Shown: positions 33,243-38,665 of the stretch, piece after piece
Position numbering within the stretch: position 1 is the first letter of the stretch
How the letters are laid out: the number at the start of each line of letters is the position of its first letter
NCBI RefSeq assembly: GCF_000275845.1
Contig: NW_006766899.1
Coordinates: 14,367 to 53,031, forward strand
Direction: 5' to 3'
Origin: Dichomitus squalens LYAD-421 SS1
Lineage: Eukaryota > Basidiomycota > Agaricomycetes > Polyporales > Polyporaceae
Length of the DNA: 38,665 bases
Notes under the pieces: generated by a model
The model's input: the letters and a program-made list of their open reading frames with translations, nothing else
Told to the model about the DNA's origin: nothing
Databases searched by the model: none
Made by a program: the position numbers and the translations under genes

Positions 33243-36211
33243 CTACATCATATGCGGCTCCCGCCGCACAGCACGGTTGGGACCGTCTCGCGTTGATGTC
33301 CGTATACGGATCGGTCCGCGAGTGCCTTCAACATTGTCCGCTCGTGGGTCTACTGTGCGCGGGTGATCGAATGCGGGCGGATGCCTGCAGTGGTCTGGGA
33401 GTGTACCACGCCGGGATTCGTGCAGTCGTCTACCTGCACGATGCGCGTCATCGACATCAGGTGCTTCATAGCTCGGCGAATAGTGCCTGCTAGGGGGTTC
33501 CTCAGGAATACCTGGCGCTGAAGTATTCCATCCACCGGAAGCTCTCGTATCGGTATCGGTTGGCTGGATGTAAGGATGCGTCGGTAGTGTGTAGCCTTTC
33601 CGAACTCGAATCCTAGTGGGGAGATAACTGGATTCCTGGTAGATGGCTGCGTCCTGCCCTACGAAGCGCACGTCCTCGGGTCTTGGTGTCGACGGCAGTC
33701 GTATACACGTTGGCTCCTCGGGCAGCATCGGACTGGGGCAGTCCTCTTCATGTGGGCCGTCATCGAACGACTGCCTTTCAGGCTCGGACTCTTGCTCGGA
33801 ATAGTCATCATCGGAGTCGGGGCGACGTCCATGCTCCCAAGCGATGGAGTCGTGGCGGCGGGCGCTGCGCCTACGCGTGCGAGCTGGGTGGTGCCGTCCC
33901 TCGTTGTCGTAGTCAGCCCACGGCTCGCGTAGCACGCGAGGGACTCCGCCCCGGTGCGACGGAGAAGGCGAGTGTGTCGCGTGTCTTGAGTCCTGTGCGG
34001 CATTCGAGGGAGCGTGCACGCGAATACTCTCAGGAGACTGCGGCCACATACGCTCAGCCTCAAGGAGAGTGTCAGAACTGTTCCGCATTGTCATGCTGCT
34101 CCCGGAATGATGAGAACCTGTCCGACTCGGAACCGACAGCATTTCGCTCCTGGGCAAATGCGATCCTAGACAGGCGTGCGACCGAGGGCTACCGTGATTG
34201 GCGTACATATGCGGAAGTTGGGAAGTAGGGTATGGCTCTTGGAAACCTTTGATGGCTGGCAAAGGCAGTGCGGAGCCATGGGACACCGGAGAAGGCACTG
34301 TGCTGTTCGAGCGCACTTCTACGCCTAGGCGGTACCTCGAGGGTCTCGGATTATCCCCGCCAGAGCTGGGCATAGCAGAGTCCCGGGTCAGCGAAAGCCG
34401 CAGCGTGAGCATTCTTCCTGCTTGAGTCTCAATTGAAAACTCCTTCGAAGCGGTGCCGCTGCGGAAGCACCAAGAGCGGATGTGAACGGGATGATTGATC
34501 GAGTGTTGGTCCCCGAGCCGAGCGCCGTTGACAATCCTACCGTCTCGCGGAGAAACTAGGACACCAAGCAGCCCCATACTCTCACCAAAGTCGCAGCTGC
34601 AACGCCCGACCTTGATAGCGACATAGTCCCCAGTGCTGTTTAATACTCCTATGGTAGATGACTCCGACAAAGTGCGCGTCAGCGGACGCTGGGGGAGAGG
34701 GTCATCCTCTTTGGCGGCGGGGGAGACACGATATCCCTGCATGAAGAGTAGTTTGCGGGACCAAGCGGAAAGGCGGATTTCGATCCGGTCGCCAAGGCGC
34801 GACTCGCGAAGCTCGGCATGGATGGGCGTGTCGCGTTCAAGAAGGTTGGCGTTGTGAGAGGGATAGTGAGGGATGTATACGCCAGTCATGCGCAAGGAGG
34901 AACGGAGAGTGTCAAGAAGTTCGTCGGACACATACGTAGCGCGGTTGTAGTTGGACCAGAGCGTCGATGCAGAGAAAGGTTCATCCGAGCCCACGAGGTC
35001 ACGGATGCTACCGACGATGGTCCCAACAGAGTACTCCGCTTGGGAGGCATGGCCTCGTCGGTGCAAGAGAAGTGCCAGTAATCCCTTGTGAGGATCCTCA
35101 CAAGCAAGAAGCGCAAGATGAGTGGGGGCATCTGAGTGGGGGCATCTGAGTGGGGATCCGTCAAAGACACGGCGACGAGGGGAACACGTGTCTGCATCCC
35201 GTAGGGAGTGGGCGTGAACACTTGGTAAGCGTCATCTTCTGAGGAGATTCCGAGCCTGCGCGCGAACTCATCGCGCGAGAGGTGGATGAGATCAGCAGAG
35301 TCTTTGAAGTCCTTGGGTGACGATGCGAAGAGGTACTGTTTCGGGAATGGAGTGTTTGGAAGGTGAGGCGTGGAAGATATGTCTCTGCGCTCTGCGTTTG
35401 CGAACGTGAATGCACAGTTGGACAGAAAGCGACCCCAAGCAAAGATTGTCTGATCCGGGGTTCGCTTGAGAATCTCCTCCTGGAGGCGTTTGAAGGCATA
35501 TCGTCCCTCGCCGTAATTGGTCTGCATGTTGACACCGAAGATGCCCATCATCGAGTACGCCTCATCCTCGACCCGAGTGGTGACCCTCGTTGCTGCCCAC
35601 GCCATGCGACGCGCGACGGGAACAGCTTCGAGCGGCTTGTCGAAAGTGAGGACGGCGCTGTCGATTTTGGTGATCTCCTCTATGAGGGGCGCGAGAGTGT
35701 GCTTCGAGCCAATGGTCTTCCAGTCATTGGAAAGGAAGATAACAATACTAGATGCGATGAGCTCCTGTAGTGTCCAGCCGCGGTGGAAATACTCGCTGTC
35801 CCGGAATTCGCTCTCCCAGACGACGGCATCCGATGAACCAGGGGCCGTAACGTCGTGCAGGAATGCATAGCAAACGGCAGCGTAGCCGTACCAATTGAAC
35901 ATAGAATTGATGGACTCAGAGAGCTCGGACGAGCTAGTCTTGTCAATGCAACACGAGTCAACCCAGCCGAGTTCGAAGCCGTCGTTTTGGGCGATCTCGA
36001 GGAAGCGTCGCACCTTGTCAGAGAGGAATGGAAGAACGGATTCGCCATGCTTCCCCTTCACGAGGTGCAACTGAACAAGGTCCTGGTATGTTTGCTCGGG
36101 ATAGTTGGGGCTGCCTTTTCTTACCCAGACGTGAGATAGAATAGCAAATTGGACTGTTCGCGGGTCATCGACCCACACAAACTCGCCAGTTCGGGTGTTC
36201 AATAGGCGCAT
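33243..36211 (-). CDS. HET-domain protein with broken reading frame
   Basis: HET proteins act in fungal self/non-self recognition and incompatibility-type cell death. From the ATG at 36211 one frame encodes the N-terminal HET domain: MRLLNTRTGEFVWVDD, AILSHVW (23-29), LGWVDSCCIDK (81-91), YFHRGWTLQELIA (141-153), and the downstream EDEAYSMMGIFGVNMQTNYGEG. No introns are seen. Near residue 355 the frame shifts at a 14-bp tandem duplication (35119-35146); this frame then ends at 34886. The other frame stays open from there to the stop at 33243 and encodes a ~200-residue folded part followed by a long Arg/Ser/Pro-rich, probably disordered tail. If only one 14-bp unit is counted, the interval divides exactly by three (985 codons). 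So it is either a recent frameshift pseudogene or allele, or an assembly error. Two separate genes is less likely. Confidence 0.85.
35119..35146. repeat. 14-bp tandem duplication inside the HET gene
   Basis: Two perfect adjacent copies of TGAGTGGGGGCATC (+ strand) are followed by a partial third (TGAGTGGGG). Because 14 is not a multiple of three, the extra copy shifts the HET reading frame. Partial third-copy similarity offers a slippage substrate. Confidence 0.9.
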
Positions 36212-37516
36212 CACAAATTATAACGACATGAGCTATACGAAGAGAAGAGACAACAGAAGGAATAACACACCTGTGGAGTGGATGACGATATGTGTTGGAG
36301 ACAGGAAAGTGCGTCCGATGAGCTTTAAAGCAAAGGCCGTTCAGCAACAGAGTAAAGTCGCCAGCAAGGAAGAAATCAGACCTACCAATCAGCGAGACTG
36401 GCAAGCAGCGAGAGATGTGATGTTGGAACACTACAAGGGACCGGGTTACTTATAAGCTAGAAAATCAGAACGACCACGGAGAGTCGGCTTTCATCGCTTC
36501 ATCGGTCCCACTATGCTCAACTTCCATGCCGAAGACAAATTACCGAGGTTAGCCGGGGTGGATCTTGAAAGCCCGGTCGTGGCTCTTCGACACGTTGACT
36601 GCGCGGTCTTCTTTTCAGGCTGATAGCCAGAAAACAGTAGTGCCGTGACAGCGGTGATCCTATCTTCAGCGGACCAGCTATCTATGCATTAGCGATAGGT
36701 GACTGTCGCCTCCTACACGTTGCCTACACGTTGGTTTTCGGGATAGCATGTCATTAGAAAAATGGGTGAGTCCACGTGGCGGCAAGGACTTACGTGGGCC
36801 TCCTCAAGCTTGGTGAATATCTCGTCCACGTCGATCCGGTCGGAGGTTGACTGACAAACATGTAGCAGCTTGTTAGTTGTGCCAGTCTCAGTCTCTGGCA
36901 CTGAAGGTGGACAACATACTCCACAAGCTAAACTCCATGTATAGCCCCAGGGCGCCACGGTCCAACGGCGGCGACAATGCTCACAGCACGAAGCGGTTCT
37001 GTCGGACATCTTTGCGTTCGTCCGTCATTGCCGCCTTCCCAAATCCGCCGTCAGGTTAAGAGGATAGGTGAACGCAGGGGACTTGTTGCGCTTTTATGTC
37101 CTGCATAACAGAACAAATTGTCCCTCACAGAGGAAGCCATGTCACCGACATAGATCGGCGAAACCCGAATGGACCATGCATCGCCCTCGGCAATTCCCGA
37201 TATGGAGCACTGGAGTGACTGGACGGCTTGGGCGGGAGTACATATGTGGGGATAGGCAGCGCCCGCTAGCCGATGTTCTGCTTATATAACGATAGCGCTC
37301 AGAGATAGTCTTCCGCTCTCATCTACCCGACCTCGATGTTCGACTCCGATGAGGCGCTCTCGAGGATCTTAGTGGTATAATGGGACTTCCAAGGGTTTGT
37401 TCCCCTCACAGGCAGGATAAACCGTAGTACAGATGTGTAAGAAGTATTATATGCATTGTGAATTGTTTCGCTTGGCCGAGATGAGCATGGCTCACTCCAG
37501 TACTTGTAGGACATGA
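36212..37516. other. HET promoter and gene-poor region
   Basis: Adjacent to 36211 lies the presumed HET promoter and 5' UTR. Around 36740-37010 on the minus strand, splice-like signals (GTATGT and GTAAGT donors with TTTGTCAG and CGTGTAG acceptors) could join three small exons into a 56-codon frame, but no family is recognisable and I do not call a gene. The rest shows nothing. Confidence 0.4.
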
Positions 37517-37518
37517 GC

Positions 37519-37539
37519 CATCAGCAAAAGTGTAAAAAT
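37519..37539 (+). repeat. Left terminal inverted repeat of MITE-like element
   Basis: This is the exact reverse complement of 37818-37838 over 21 bases, counting the outermost C/G pair, which may belong to the GCC flank. Confidence 0.85.
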
Positions 37540-37837
37540 ATCCTACAGGATTGCAAACATTGCCTGAAGCGCCATTTGTGGCATGGTCTTGCAATACCGG
37601 AAATGTATTCCGAGAGCGCGCAATACCGGCAATACCTCGCAATACCTGCAATAATGCGAAATATTGCCCAGTATTGCCGATATTGCCTGGTCTTGTAGGA
37701 TATTGCAAGGTCTTGCAATATATTTACGACATTGCAAGACCACCCATGACAGCGCATGATCTGACGTATATTGCGCGCTCTCGCTGAGTATTGCCTGAAC
37801 GGGCAATACGGCAAAAGATTTTTACACTTTTGCTGAT
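37520..37837. mobile_element. Short inverted-repeat element (MITE-like), 318 bp
   Basis: The ends are perfect inverted repeats of 20 bases: the left starts ATCAGCAAAAGTGT and the right ends ACACTTTTGCTGAT. GCC is present directly outside both ends in the same orientation (37517-37519 and 37838-37840), consistent with a 3-bp target duplication. The interior is made of many copies of GCAATA/TATTGC words in both orientations and has no coding potential. The superfamily cannot be assigned from this copy. Confidence 0.7.
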
Positions 37838-37838
37838 G
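37818..37838 (-). repeat. Right terminal inverted repeat of MITE-like element
   Basis: This is the partner of 37519-37539. The match stops inward of the AAAAAT tract. Confidence 0.85.
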
Positions 37839-38000
37839 CCGAAGGCACAGCGACCACTACCGCTCTGGTCGGTGGCTGAGAGGCGCTTAATCCTCTCCCC
37901 CTTCCCAGTGGGCACGGCGCTTACATTCTTTTGCGCTCTGAGCGCGTTTTGAGCCTGGGATGCTCACTCAAAAGTTGTAGGGAATGACGTGTAGAACATA

Positions 38001-38074
38001 TTCTCTCGTGTAGATTTTCAATTCTTACAATATCTCGAGAACTAGGCTCCAACTTGAAAATCGCCACGAGAGAA
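38001..38074. repeat. Inverted repeat / hairpin
   Basis: Arms of 21 bases at 38001-38021 and 38054-38074 pair in reverse complement with two mismatches, around a 32-base loop. The shared core is TTCTCTCGTG and GATTTTCAA. Confidence 0.8.
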
Positions 38075-38376
38075 CTTGTGCATTCAATGTCTAAGATACC
38101 CCTTCACCACTCTGCTCGGTCATTGTCACGGACGTTGGACAGACGCCCCTTTTTGCCGCCCATTCCCTTCCCTTTGACGCCCACCTTCCATTTCCGGACC
38201 ATTTCCTTTCCTAGCTCATCCCAGTTTGGACACTGTAGATACTTTCCCACAGCCGCATGCTACGTTCCCGTGATCGCCATGCCCTTGCCTTTTCTTTCTC
38301 GCCCTTTGTTCCCCCTTTGTCATCTTCACTGCCTCGCTCTCGCGCCTTGTCCTTGGTTGCTAAGCAGCCCCTCTAG

Positions 38377-38384
38377 TATATAAG
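38377..38384 (+). promoter_or_regulatory. TATA box (TATATAAG)
   Basis: A canonical TATATAAG lies 45 bases before the first of two direct repeats containing CATTGGGACTAG. No downstream coding start is visible before the window ends. Confidence 0.5.
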
Positions 38385-38421
38385 GACCCCCTTAGGTGCT
38401 CCCTAGTCCCCATCTCGACCT

Positions 38422-38503
38422 CTTGATCATTGGGACTAGGTGAGTGACCATAGCGTTGTATCTCCCCTCGAGTGCTAATGTATAACTTGGTCATTGGGAC
38501 TAG
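38422..38503 (+). repeat. Pair of 18-bp direct repeats
   Basis: Copies at 38422-38439 and 38486-38503 differ at one base (CTTGATCATTGGGACTAG versus CTTGGTCATTGGGACTAG). An inverted CCTAGTCCC at 38402-38410 could pair with the GGGACTAGG of the first copy. Confidence 0.8.
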
Positions 38504-38665
38504 TCTGTCGCTGCTTGCGTGAAGACTAGCTTTCGTCGGTCTCGTGCCTTCGTGCCGACCACCGCTCTGCCCCGTCGAGTTTTCTGATATGTTTATCCCT
38601 CTTACCCTCTCTTCTCCCCTTTTGGCTCCTCGCCGCTCGCCTACGGGGTCGTCGCCGAACGTCGA

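Larger units (their letters stand above)
37841..38665. other. Possible LTR or promoter region at the right edge
   Basis: No coding frame is convincing. A TGTAG stretch at 37976 could be an LTR start. It is followed by a long hairpin (38001-38074), a pyrimidine-rich tract, a TATA box (38377-38384) and direct repeats (38422-38439, 38486-38503). This order (TG start, TATA box in the distal half) suits a retrotransposon LTR running off the window, but no primer-binding site, gag or second LTR is visible. An ordinary gene promoter is the alternative. Confidence 0.35.

Noticed and set aside
35119..35160. Intron bridging the HET frame break
   Set aside because: CACTCAG acceptor-like sites occur in the repeats, but no matching donor and branch point give an intron that keeps the conserved residues on both sides.
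36740..37010. Three-exon 56-codon gene on -
   Set aside because: Splice signals fit in phase, but the peptide is tiny and unrecognised, and alternative junctions give other frames; transcript evidence would be needed.

Overview
This is a nuclear segment of a filamentous basidiomycete, most likely a wood-decay agaricomycete of the Polyporales type. Coding regions are cut by many short GT-AG introns, mostly 50-70 bases. Gene content includes a multi-intron P450 with a long hydrophobic N-terminus, a Ure2p-like glutathione transferase, a MYND-finger protein and a HET protein opening MRLLNTRTGEF, all typical of that group. All gene models were built by hand: exons were joined at canonical splice sites so that frame and family motifs are kept. 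In every model except the HET gene the summed exon length divides by three.

Layout. 1-2308: no recognisable gene. 2309-4533 (+): cytochrome P450, 552 aa. 5191-7249 (-): uncharacterised acidic, serine-rich, probably nuclear protein, 641 aa. 8341-10244 (+): DHA1-type MFS transporter, 558 aa. 10748-11513 (-): Ure2p-like GST, 214 aa. 12638-13615 (-): MYND zinc-finger protein, 259 aa. 14353-16217 (+): J-domain protein with an X domain, 480 aa. 16602-18192 (+): cytosolic tyrosyl-tRNA synthetase, 430 aa. 18471-27140 (-): giant sacsin-like protein of 2675 aa with two HSP90-like ATPase modules and a C-terminal BTB domain. 27773-28511 (-): mitochondrial ATP synthase OSCP subunit, 207 aa. 29006-30084: TA-flanked element with long terminal inverted repeats. 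30231-32357 (+): WRAP73/Wdr8-like WD40 protein, 530 aa. 33243-36211 (-): HET-domain protein whose frame is broken by a 14-bp tandem duplication. 37520-37837: short inverted-repeat (MITE-like) element. About 37976 to the end: hairpin, TATA box and direct repeats that could be an LTR or promoter.

The first third groups a P450 (oxidation), an MFS exporter and a GST (glutathione conjugation) within 9.2 kb, which is the toolkit for handling wood extractives and other xenobiotics. The middle is housekeeping and protein quality control: a J-protein, TyrRS, a sacsin-like ATPase and OSCP. The right end is more dynamic, with two TIR elements, a frame-broken HET gene and LTR-like sequence. No CRISPR array, operon or ribosomal RNA was seen, and none is expected in this kind of genome. 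No tRNA gene could be supported.
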